Assembly: GCA_903835275.1 (NCBI GenBank)
Contig: CAILMK010000133.1
Span: 1 to 6,644, forward strand
DNA: 6,644 nucleotides
From: an uncultured bacterium
GTDB taxonomy: Bacteria; Bacteroidota; Bacteroidia; CAILMK01
Direction: 5' to 3'
The position numbers were made by a program, and so were the translations under genes. Each line of letters starts with the position of its first letter. The first letter of the stretch is position 1. Positions 1-6,057 of the stretch are shown here, piece by piece. The notes beneath the pieces were generated by a model that saw only the letters and a program-made list of their open reading frames with translations, was not told the origin of the DNA and made no database searches.

Positions 1-807
1 TGCGGAAAACATGGCATAGGAATATACTTTCCTGAATTCTTCTGTGAGATCTTTCGGAGCTAAAACATACCCCATCTTCCATCCGGTGGTATGATATGTT
101 TTCCCAAAGGAAGAAACCACGAAACTGCGCTTTGCAAGTTCAGGATATCTGCAAATGCTTTCGTGTTTTACACCATCAAATACTATGTGCTCATATACTT
201 CATCACTGAGGATGACAATATCCCTGTTGGTTACAATTTTTTCAAGCTGCACCATGTCTTCCTTTGTGAAAACAGTACCACTTGGATTGTGCGGCGTATT
301 GATGATGATCATTCTTGTTTTCGCAGAAACGAGTTTCTTCACCTGGTCCCAGTTTATTTTATAAAAAGGAGGCTCCAGTTGTATGTACTTCGGTGATCCT
401 TTATTGATTAAAATGGCAGGCATATAGGAATCGTATGCAGGCTCAAAAATAATAACCTCATCCTTTTCCTTTACAATAGTTGAAATGATCGTGTAGATAG
501 CTTGTGTAGCACCTGCAGTAATGGTTATTTCCTTTTCAGGATCGTATTTGGCTCCGTAGAGTTTTTCTGTCTTGGCAGCAATTTTTTCCCTTAGCGGCAG
601 AATGCCGGGCATAGGCGCATACTGGTTTTTACCTTCCAGCATGTACTTGTGGACCTTCTCAATGAGGTCAGGACGGCAATTGAAATCAGGGAATCCCTGC
701 GCCAGGTTGATCGCATCGTGTTTTATGGCAAGAGCGGTCATTACGGAAAAAATGCTTTGTTCTATTCCGGGCAACTTGGACGATAGGGATACTGTGGAAT
801 TTTGCAT
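1..807 (-). CDS. ybdL: Methionine aminotransferase (class I/II PLP-dependent, YbdL-like), C-terminus cut off by window edge
   Basis: This is a fold-type I PLP-dependent aminotransferase. The YbdL/kynurenine-aminotransferase group transaminates methionine and aromatic amino acids with 2-oxo acids in the cytoplasm. I translated it by hand from the ATG at 807-805, and 269 residues are visible. The N-terminus KLPGIEQSIFSVMTALA is followed by NLAQGFPDF (34-42), YAPMPGILPLREKIA (63-77), ITAGATQAIY (96-105), NTPHNPSG with Asn174, SDEVYEH with Asp202, and SSFGKTYHTTGWKMGY (232-247), where Lys236 should form the Schiff base. The last block is nearly identical to what I recall of E. coli YbdL, so I favour methionine aminotransferase over a generic aspartate aminotransferase. 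The family is about 380 residues long, so roughly 110 C-terminal residues lie to the left, including the carboxylate-binding arginine. An in-frame Met at residue 23 is a less likely start because it would remove conserved sequence. A 113-bp gap separates it from the GT9 gene upstream. Confidence 0.93.
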   Translation of the reverse strand, partial: MQNSTVSLSSKLPGIEQSIFSVMTALAIKHDAINLAQGFPDFNCRPDLIEKVHKYMLEGKNQYAPMPGILPLREKIAAKTEKLYGAKYDPEKEITITAGATQAIYTIISTIVKEKDEVIIFEPAYDSYMPAILINKGSPKYIQLEPPFYKINWDQVKKLVSAKTRMIIINTPHNPSGTVFTKEDMVQLEKIVTNRDIVILSDEVYEHIVFDGVKHESICRYPELAKRSFVVSSFGKTYHTTGWKMGYVLAPKDLTEEFRKVYSYAMFSA

Positions 808-920
808 CCTACAAATTTGGCTCAAAAAACTGGATTCTCCAATAGAAAATGCCTGTGAAAATTATTTTTTAACAAATATTTTTTGAGGAATTATAAGACT
901 GATTATCAGGTGCCTTTATG

Positions 921-1907
921 CTAAATATGCTCAACCAGGCTACTGATCTTATCCAAATCAATTTCATTCATGCACTTAAAATGGCCTTTCGGGCATTTTG
1001 CATAGCCAATTTTTGAGCAGGGGCGACAAGAAAGTCCATCTACTTCGATGATGGTGGAATGCATTTCGGCGTCTGCATTTTTGCTTCCGAAGTAAGGGTA
1101 CATACCGAATTCCGGAATAGTATTTCCCCAAACGGAAATGATATGTTTTTTAAATGCTGCAGCAATATGCATCATGCCGGTATCATGGGTGATTACGCAT
1201 GCTGCATTTTTTACGATGTATGCAGATTCATTGATGTTTATTCTCCCGCAATAATTTATGATTTTTTCAGGATATAAATTATTCAAACGCTCACCGGTTT
1301 CTATTTCTTCCTTACCCCCGAGTAGAATGATTTTATGATTTATTTTTCCACATAGTTCTGCGATCTTATTTTCAGGCAATCTTTTGGTGGCATGATTGGC
1401 GCCAATGGCAAATGCAATGTAAGAATTTTTATGAATGGGAAGTATTGCATCCGATATTTCTTTCTCTGAAATAAAATAATCCAGTCCTTCGCCATCATTT
1501 TCTACACCAAGTGTTTTTACTGCCTGCATGTATCTGTCCACTATATGGACATCAGGCAATTTATTGATCTTGAAATTTACAATCAGCCATTTCTCCCAAT
1601 TCAGTTTATCAAAAGAAAATGAAGTGATTTTCAATGCACGTTTTACGCGAAGGCTGCGCAAATTTTTATGCAGATCAATTATGTAATAGTAATTTTCTTT
1701 TTTCAATTCATCTATGGTATCCTGCAGATTTTCCTCCAGGAAATGAAACTTCGTAATGTATGGATTCGCAGCCAGAACAGGATGGAATTGTTTCTTGGTC
1801 AGGTAATGAATTTCCGCTTCCGGATATTTTTTTCTCACGCAACGAATAACCGGAGTTGTCAATACAATATCGCCTATAGAGCTGAAGCGAATGATGAGGA
1901 ATTTCAA
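921..1907 (-). CDS. Glycosyltransferase family 9 (heptosyltransferase-like)
   Basis: This 328-residue protein is a GT-B glycosyltransferase of family 9, the family of LPS heptosyltransferases WaaC and WaaF. It would transfer a sugar from a nucleotide donor to a lipid-linked or LPS-core acceptor at the inner face of the cytoplasmic membrane. Signature blocks are the N-terminal acceptor-side motif FLIIRFSSIGDIVLTTPVIR (3-22), IDLHKNLRS (77-85), FAIGANHATKRLP (166-178), IILLGGKEE (193-201), and the donor-side motif VITHDTGMMHIAAA (238-251), with Asp242 at the position expected to contact the donor. A four-cysteine tail (Cys294, 297, 305, 312) is common in GT9 proteins of this type. The start is TTG at 1907-1905. 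No in-frame ATG is available, and the family N-terminus begins exactly here. The start overlaps the PolX stop as TTGA. The actual sugar (heptose or another) cannot be read from the sequence. Confidence 0.93.
   Translation of the reverse strand: MKFLIIRFSSIGDIVLTTPVIRCVRKKYPEAEIHYLTKKQFHPVLAANPYITKFHFLEENLQDTIDELKKENYYYIIDLHKNLRSLRVKRALKITSFSFDKLNWEKWLIVNFKINKLPDVHIVDRYMQAVKTLGVENDGEGLDYFISEKEISDAILPIHKNSYIAFAIGANHATKRLPENKIAELCGKINHKIILLGGKEEIETGERLNNLYPEKIINYCGRININESAYIVKNAACVITHDTGMMHIAAAFKKHIISVWGNTIPEFGMYPYFGSKNADAEMHSTIIEVDGLSCRPCSKIGYAKCPKGHFKCMNEIDLDKISSLVEHI
1904..1907 (-). promoter_or_regulatory. TTGA stop/start overlap coupling PolX to GT9
   Basis: On the minus strand the four bases TTGA hold both the TTG start of the glycosyltransferase and the TGA stop of PolX. 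No purine-rich Shine-Dalgarno sequence precedes it. Reading of the glycosyltransferase therefore probably depends on ribosomes finishing PolX (translational re-initiation). The overlap is seen directly; the coupling is inferred. Confidence 0.6.
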
Positions 1908-3559
1908 GCGCTTTGTTTTTTATGTTGGAATATTTTTTCTATTCGCGAAAGAGAAAGGGTATTCAATACCATGTCTTTTGTCAGTCCCGCTTTTCTCGCA
2001 GCGTAAACTCCGTATTTCATGTATTCAATTTCCCTGATGGCATGCGCATCCGGATTGATGGAAAGCATCACTCCTTTTTCTGCAGCCATGTGCACCCATT
2101 TCCAGTCTATATCCAAACGACGAGGATTTGCATTTATTTCAATGCATACTCCGTTTTCAGCACAGGCATCAATGATCTTTTCATGGTTGACAGGATAACC
2201 CGCACGCATTAGTAACAAGCGCCCGGTCATGTGCCCGAGTATGGTTGTATAAGGATTTTCAATCGCTGTGATCAGGCGTTTTGTGGCATCTGCTTCGTTC
2301 ATTCGTAATCCGGAATGTATGGAAGCAACGATGTAATCAAATTGTTTTAAAATATCGTCTTCATAATCCAGTGAGCCATTGCCTAAAATATCCGATTCTA
2401 TTCCCTTGAATATTTTGAAAGGAGCGAGTTTTTCGTTCAACGCATCAATCTCTTCAAATTGTTTTAAAACAGAATGAACTTGCAATCCGTTTGCATACAC
2501 AGCCGTTTGCGAGTGATCACTAATGCCGAAGTATTCAAGTCCCAGTTCCATGCATCGCAAAGCCATTTCTTCTACGGTATTGGCGCCATCGCTGTATTTT
2601 GAGTGATTGTGCAAACAACCTTTTAAATGATTGTAAGCGATAATATCCTCCTCGGAAATATTTTCCATGGTTTCAAACTCATCAAGCCCTTCGCGCATTT
2701 CAGGAATGATGTATGGATATCCGCTGTTGTCATACACTTCTTCTTCACTGGTAGCTGATGCAATAACATCCTTGTCCAGCCTTGAAACATGTCCTTTTGT
2801 TCCGGTAGTGCGGATCAGATCAGCAATGAAATTTCCGCTTTTTGAATAGATCAATTCTATAGGAACGGAATAAACAGGAGTTATATATTTCCCCTTGTCG
2901 TTTTTCGAAATTTCAATAGATGCAAGATCATTTTCTTCGTTGAAGGAATCTTTCTTTGCAACCAGTATTTCTATTTTCTCAATAATGATATCTTTCCTGC
3001 AGATGCTGCCTGTCAATTCCACTTTATCTATACTGGTAAGTGAACGCATTTTTTCAATGAGATTCAATGCATCCTGTTCCGCATCCATATAGAGGAACTT
3101 CCCTTTGCTTTCAAAGAAAAATTCCATTACTTCAAGCAGGTTGTCTTGTGATTTTTCCCCGAAGCCTTTAACTCCTGCCACCATTCCATCCTTGCAGGCA
3201 TCCAGTAAATCTTCAGGAGAAAGTATTTCGAGGGTTTGCCAGAGTACAGCCACTTTTTTCGGACTGATTCCCTTGATGCCGACCAGTTCTACAATGCCTG
3301 GAGGAGTTAATTGCAGAAGCTTGTCAAGATCCTCGAAGCTACCGGTGTTTTTTATCTGGACTATTTTTTTTGCAAGAGCTTTGCCGACTCCTTCTATTTC
3401 TTCCAGCTCCTTTTCATTCAGATCAATGATAGGAGTGGGAATATCATAAATAGTATCTGATGCTTTTTCGTAAGAGCGGACTTTGAACTGGTTTTCGCCA
3501 TGCAGCTCGAGCAAATGTCCGGCGAGATCAAATAATTTGGAAATTTTGCGGTTATTCAT
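1904..3559 (-). CDS. polX: DNA polymerase X family protein with C-terminal PHP exonuclease domain; polymerase site degenerate
   Basis: Bacterial PolX proteins act in base-excision and gap repair, joining a Pol beta-like core to a PHP metal-dependent 3'-5' exonuclease/AP-endonuclease. Numbering here is for the 552-residue version from TTG 3562. I prefer the ATG at 3559 (551 residues), which overlaps the preceding stop as TGATG. An 8-kDa-like domain with helix-hairpin-helix segments (IEGVGKALAKKI 56-67, VGIKGISPKKVAVLW 94-108, VKGFGEKSQDNL 131-142) leads into the palm. The palm GS motif is at 185-186 and the TTGTKGH finger motif at 252-258. The PHP domain shows His318, His320, Asp325, His350, Glu389, His416, His444, Asp505 and His507, which is the full nine-ligand set. 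In the palm, the usual catalytic Asp-x-Asp pair reads Lys196-Ile-Glu198 and the third Asp reads Glu236. Polymerase activity is therefore doubtful while the nuclease should work. Length matches the family (about 550-570). Confidence 0.95.
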   Translation of the reverse strand: MNNRKISKLFDLAGHLLELHGENQFKVRSYEKASDTIYDIPTPIIDLNEKELEEIEGVGKALAKKIVQIKNTGSFEDLDKLLQLTPPGIVELVGIKGISPKKVAVLWQTLEILSPEDLLDACKDGMVAGVKGFGEKSQDNLLEVMEFFFESKGKFLYMDAEQDALNLIEKMRSLTSIDKVELTGSICRKDIIIEKIEILVAKKDSFNEENDLASIEISKNDKGKYITPVYSVPIELIYSKSGNFIADLIRTTGTKGHVSRLDKDVIASATSEEEVYDNSGYPYIIPEMREGLDEFETMENISEEDIIAYNHLKGCLHNHSKYSDGANTVEEMALRCMELGLEYFGISDHSQTAVYANGLQVHSVLKQFEEIDALNEKLAPFKIFKGIESDILGNGSLDYEDDILKQFDYIVASIHSGLRMNEADATKRLITAIENPYTTILGHMTGRLLLMRAGYPVNHEKIIDACAENGVCIEINANPRRLDIDWKWVHMAAEKGVMLSINPDAHAIREIEYMKYGVYAARKAGLTKDMVLNTLSLSRIEKIFQHKKQSA

Positions 3560-3561
3560 CA
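3557..3561 (-). promoter_or_regulatory. TGATG stop/start overlap that decides the PolX start
   Basis: The minus strand reads TTGATGAATAAC here. The TGA (3561-3559) ends the MORN protein and the ATG (3559-3557) shares its last base. A TTG one codon earlier (3562-3560) is the alternative start and gives a Met-Met N-terminus. ATG is preferred because it is the stronger codon and forms a classic one-base coupling overlap. No Shine-Dalgarno motif separates the two choices. Confidence 0.6.
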
Positions 3562-3894
3562 ATTCATGAGCTTATCGCTCTCGTATTTTTCTGTCTTTTT
3601 AAGATTGCCCTGTTCATCATAATATTTCCATTCCCCCTGTTTTTTATCATCCTTGTATTGGCCGGAAATTTTGATCTTGCCATTTTCAAAGTAGAAAAAA
3701 TAGGGACCGTGTTTCAAATGAACGGTGGTGCCTTTTGCCCCGGGAACATTATTTGCAACTTCCTTGAAAGAGAAGACCTCCTTAGGCCTGGTTTTATCAG
3801 CATCGTAGTATGTTTTGCCGTTATCTCCGTTTTGAGCTTTCAAAACGATTGCAAAGAAGCTGAAAACAATACTTAAGATCAATAACTTTTTCAT
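3559..3894 (-). CDS. Small secreted MORN-repeat (YwqK/MORN_2-type) protein
   Basis: This 111-residue protein has unknown specific function. Residues 1-20 (MKKLLILSIVFSFFAIVLKA) form a Sec signal peptide with a positive end, a hydrophobic core and a plausible cut after LKA before Gln21. There is no lipobox cysteine, so it is probably periplasmic or exported. The C-terminal half carries two MORN_2-like repeats with the Gly-x-aromatic...Tyr/Phe...Gly-x-Leu/Ile pattern: HGPYFFYFENGKIKISGQY (62-80) and QGEWKYYDEQGNLKKTEKY (86-104). Such repeats are common in Bacteroidota surface proteins and are often labelled 'toxin-antitoxin system YwqK family'; nothing here supports a toxin role. The reading frame stays open upstream to a possible start at 3936, but that would place 14 residues (MARELPDLKYKHTA) before the signal peptide, so ATG 3894-3892 is chosen. 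It is the first gene of the overlapping trio with polX and GT9. Confidence 0.8.
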   Translation of the reverse strand: MKKLLILSIVFSFFAIVLKAQNGDNGKTYYDADKTRPKEVFSFKEVANNVPGAKGTTVHLKHGPYFFYFENGKIKISGQYKDDKKQGEWKYYDEQGNLKKTEKYESDKLMN

Positions 3895-3996
3895 AGCAGT
3901 ATGTTTGTATTTTAAGTCAGGCAATTCCCTTGCCAAAGAGATACTCTTACAAATTAAAGCATAATTTCCTGCTTTTGTAGTGAAAAAGTAAATTAT

Positions 3997-4770
3997 TTAG
4001 CGTTTTTCAGATTGACGGGCGGCGGTTTCTATCATTTTGTTCGCCAATCTCTTGCCAAGATATTTGTCTATCCAGTTATGCACAACATAGATCAAAGGAG
4101 TCATGGCTATGGCCATAAAACACTTGTAGATGTAATTGATTGTTGCAATTGCCATCACCTGTTTCAATGGCCAATGGGGCCCTGAAAGATAAAACGCGAT
4201 GTATAATACTACAAAGCTATCAATGAGTTGAGAGATAAGTGTGCTACCCGTTGCCCTTAGCCATATTTTTTTGTGGCCCGTTAATCTTCTTAGTAAATGA
4301 AAACTCCAAACGTCCACTAATTGACCAAGTAAAAACGCTACCAGCGATCCTATAATGATATTCAAGCCTTGGCCGAATATTCCATTAAAGGCCTGGTTCA
4401 TATTTATAGGCTGTCCATTCTGTGTTTGATTGATCCAGAAATCCGATGGTACCACATGTACGGCGAGGAAAACCATCAGGAATGCGTAGCCGATCATTCC
4501 TACGGCGAGAAGAGATAATAGCCGCACGCCTTTGGTTCCGAAATATTCATTCGTGATATCTGTCATGATGAAGACAAATGGCCATAGAAGTACTCCTGCC
4601 GTCAGGTTAAAACTCAGGTGGCTTATTCCGAAAACAGTCCAGTCCACAGGATGAAAACCCAGTGTGCTTTCTAATGAAAATATTTTCACTCCTATGAATT
4701 CAGCTAATAGGGCATTGGTTATAAAAAAGGTTCCTATTATTATGAGTACCCGCCTGACTTTTGGTTCCAT
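3997..4770 (-). CDS. yhhQ: Queuosine precursor transporter, YhhQ/VUT family (DUF165)
   Basis: This 257-residue integral inner-membrane protein belongs to the family that imports 7-deazaguanine precursors (preQ0/preQ1) for queuosine in tRNA wobble positions. Hydrophobic segments lie roughly at residues 8-28, 54-70, 83-107, 133-157, 177-196 and 205-230, consistent with six membrane helices. Family motifs are WPFVFIMTDITNEYFG (63-78) and RATGSTLISQLIDSFVVLYIAF (172-193), which carry the conserved polar residues thought to line the substrate path. The basic tail IDKYLGKRLANK fits the cytoplasmic C-terminus. The start ATG 4770-4768 has no Shine-Dalgarno motif. No queuosine biosynthesis genes are next to it. 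The upstream gap holds a palindromic GC-rich element but no recognisable preQ1 riboswitch. The specific substrate is assigned by family. Confidence 0.92.
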   Translation of the reverse strand: MEPKVRRVLIIIGTFFITNALLAEFIGVKIFSLESTLGFHPVDWTVFGISHLSFNLTAGVLLWPFVFIMTDITNEYFGTKGVRLLSLLAVGMIGYAFLMVFLAVHVVPSDFWINQTQNGQPINMNQAFNGIFGQGLNIIIGSLVAFLLGQLVDVWSFHLLRRLTGHKKIWLRATGSTLISQLIDSFVVLYIAFYLSGPHWPLKQVMAIATINYIYKCFMAIAMTPLIYVVHNWIDKYLGKRLANKMIETAARQSEKR

Positions 4771-4837
4771 GTAATTTATTTACCGCAAATATTGCTTTTT
4801 TAGTTTAGAAAAGGAAATAATGGAGTTATCTCATCTT

Positions 4838-4938
4838 CCACCGGGGACCCCTATTCGCCGCGGCGAACCCTAAAGGGGACTTCCTCTATCACTAATTGCA
4901 CGAAGTGCTTCCCCCTTCAGGGGGTTAGGGGGTAGTGG
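4838..4938. repeat. GC-rich palindrome cluster, probable dispersed intergenic repeat
   Basis: This is a compact GC-rich block inside an AT-rich gap between the GT2 stop and the yhhQ start. In order it holds GGGGACCCC (4843-4851), the perfect 14-bp palindrome TTCGCCGCGGCGAA (4854-4867), CCCTAAAGGG (4868-4877), the hairpin GCAC-GAA-GTGC (4898-4908), and CCCCC-TTCA-GGGGG (4911-4924). A second GGGGG follows at 4928-4932. CCAC (4838-4841) and GTGG (4935-4938) form short inverted ends. GGGGAC occurs twice (4843, 4875). The right part, read on the minus strand as CCCCCTAACCCCCTGAAGG, resembles repeats I remember as abundant between genes in Bacteroidota genomes; that is recollection, not a search. 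It contains no open frame of note. It could fold in the yhhQ leader or the GT2 3' end, but it lacks the U-tract of an intrinsic terminator. Confidence 0.6.
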
Positions 4939-4959
4939 TTCTAGCTTTCGAATGGGATT

Positions 4960-6057
4960 TTAAAACTCCCTTCCTTTCCATTTTACTTTTCCGGGAAGAA
5001 GAAGATTTATAAAATTCGTGATTGTAATGAACTGGGTATATACCTCGTATACGGGGAATAAAATCCATTTTAAGGAAATGTCCAGTTGCTTTGAAGAGAT
5101 TGCAAAAAGCATAGCCTCAATGATGATTTTGGCTGAAAGTATTAATAGCCCTAGCCATGGATAAAGGAAAAATAATATTACAATGGATGGTAAAAACAAC
5201 GAATAGATCACCATGCAAAACCAGAAAATAAACGGCAAACCCTTTCCGCCTTTTATCCAGCGTTTGCGTTGGTCAAGCAACTCAGAAAAAGTCCTTATCG
5301 GCGCTGAATATGCAGTTGCGTTTTTTTCAAAAACCTGCACATGTGTATATCCATGTTTTTTTAGTTCAAGGTATAACCGGTAATCTTCTGTGACTGAAAA
5401 TTCCATATTTTCATAGCCGCCGCTTTGCCAATAAGCTTTAGCGGAAAGTGCCATATTATTGCCTGAACAAGTAATGGGTTCTATATCCTGCATGAAACTA
5501 TTCATCAGATATAAAAAAAGCCATTCCCATTGCTGAAATTGCCACCATTTTTCATTGGCCTTTACTATTGTTGTTCCGCTAACGATACATTTGTTGTTTT
5601 GAATATGCGGAAGCAGAGCGTTGATCCACTCTGAAGGGACTGTTATATCTGCATCGGTAATGAAAAAATATTCTCCGCTTGCTTTATGTGTAAGATGTGC
5701 AAGGACATTTGATTTTCCTCTTGCTTTCCCAAGATTCTCTTCAATATTTATGACTGAAAATTGTGGCTTCCCGGCAATATGTTTTTCAATAATTGCTAGT
5801 GTGTTATCTCCTGAATGATCATTGCCGATAATGATTTCAATTAATTCTTTAGGATAATTAAGTTTCTCCAGATGTTGTAAACATTCAAGGATATTTTTCT
5901 CTTCATTTCTTGCTGCAATAAGAATGGAAATCCTGCTTTGCTTTTGTAGGGGAATATTTTTTCTTTTTCTGAAGACGAGCCATAACCCTACGCTGCATTG
6001 TACCAGCAAATGCAATGATAGAAATACGATACAGGCTATGTAAAGAACTTGTATCAT
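4960..6057 (-). CDS. Membrane glycosyltransferase family 2 (processive-type motifs)
   Basis: This 365-residue GT-A glycosyltransferase has its catalytic domain on the cytoplasmic face and membrane anchors at both ends. An N-terminal helix (about 4-29) is followed by SILIAARNEEKNILECL (44-60), the nucleotide-binding IIGNDHSGDNT (76-86), the metal-binding DAD (135-137) in FITDADITVP, the TED motif (223-225), which supplies the probable catalytic base, and QRKRW (263-267), a Q-x-x-R-W motif. Hydrophobic segments at about 275-299, 300-320 and 330-355 follow. The DxD, TED and QxxRW set is the pattern of hyaluronan/cellulose/PNAG-type synthases, although the short C-terminal membrane part also fits single-transfer enzymes. 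The ATG at 6057 directly follows the TAA of the deacetylase gene, so the two are very likely co-transcribed and functionally linked. Donor and product are unknown; an aminosugar is inferred from the neighbour. Confidence 0.9.
   Translation of the reverse strand: MIQVLYIACIVFLSLHLLVQCSVGLWLVFRKRKNIPLQKQSRISILIAARNEEKNILECLQHLEKLNYPKELIEIIIGNDHSGDNTLAIIEKHIAGKPQFSVINIEENLGKARGKSNVLAHLTHKASGEYFFITDADITVPSEWINALLPHIQNNKCIVSGTTIVKANEKWWQFQQWEWLFLYLMNSFMQDIEPITCSGNNMALSAKAYWQSGGYENMEFSVTEDYRLYLELKKHGYTHVQVFEKNATAYSAPIRTFSELLDQRKRWIKGGKGLPFIFWFCMVIYSLFLPSIVILFFLYPWLGLLILSAKIIIEAMLFAISSKQLDISLKWILFPVYEVYTQFITITNFINLLLPGKVKWKGREF

Noticed and set aside
812..843. Bacteroidota-type promoter for the aminotransferase (CAAATTTG with TTG about 20 bases upstream on the minus strand)
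   Set aside because: It is close to the TTTG...TAnnTTTG pattern, but it would start the RNA at about the ATG. The match is one base off in each box, and such boxes are frequent by chance in AT-rich DNA.
91..886. Plus-strand open frames of up to 104 codons across the aminotransferase region
   Set aside because: They lie antisense to a minus-strand gene with clear family motifs, and their translations show no recognisable domain. The same holds for other plus-strand frames opposite GT9, polX, the MORN gene and GT2.
3559..3894. Toxin-antitoxin component (the YwqK label often given to MORN_2 proteins)
   Set aside because: It has a signal peptide, its neighbours are polX and GT9, and no partner gene is present. 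The label is a weak database habit and nothing here supports it.
3895..3936. N-terminal extension of the MORN protein (MARELPDLKYKHTA)
   Set aside because: It would bury a textbook signal peptide 14 residues inside the protein; ATG 3894 is the better start.
3956..3975. Intrinsic terminator after yhhQ
   Set aside because: The stem is only 6 bp, is AT-rich, and has no U-tract after it on the minus strand.
4771..4837. preQ1 riboswitch in the yhhQ leader
   Set aside because: An A-rich stretch (CTAAACTAAAAAAG on the minus strand) recalls the tail of preQ1-I aptamers, but there is no matching P1 stem or C-rich loop before it.
4911..4924. Stand-alone intrinsic terminator for GT2 (CCCCC-TTCA-GGGGG)
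   Set aside because: It can fold, but no run of T follows on either strand. It is better treated as part of the repeat element.
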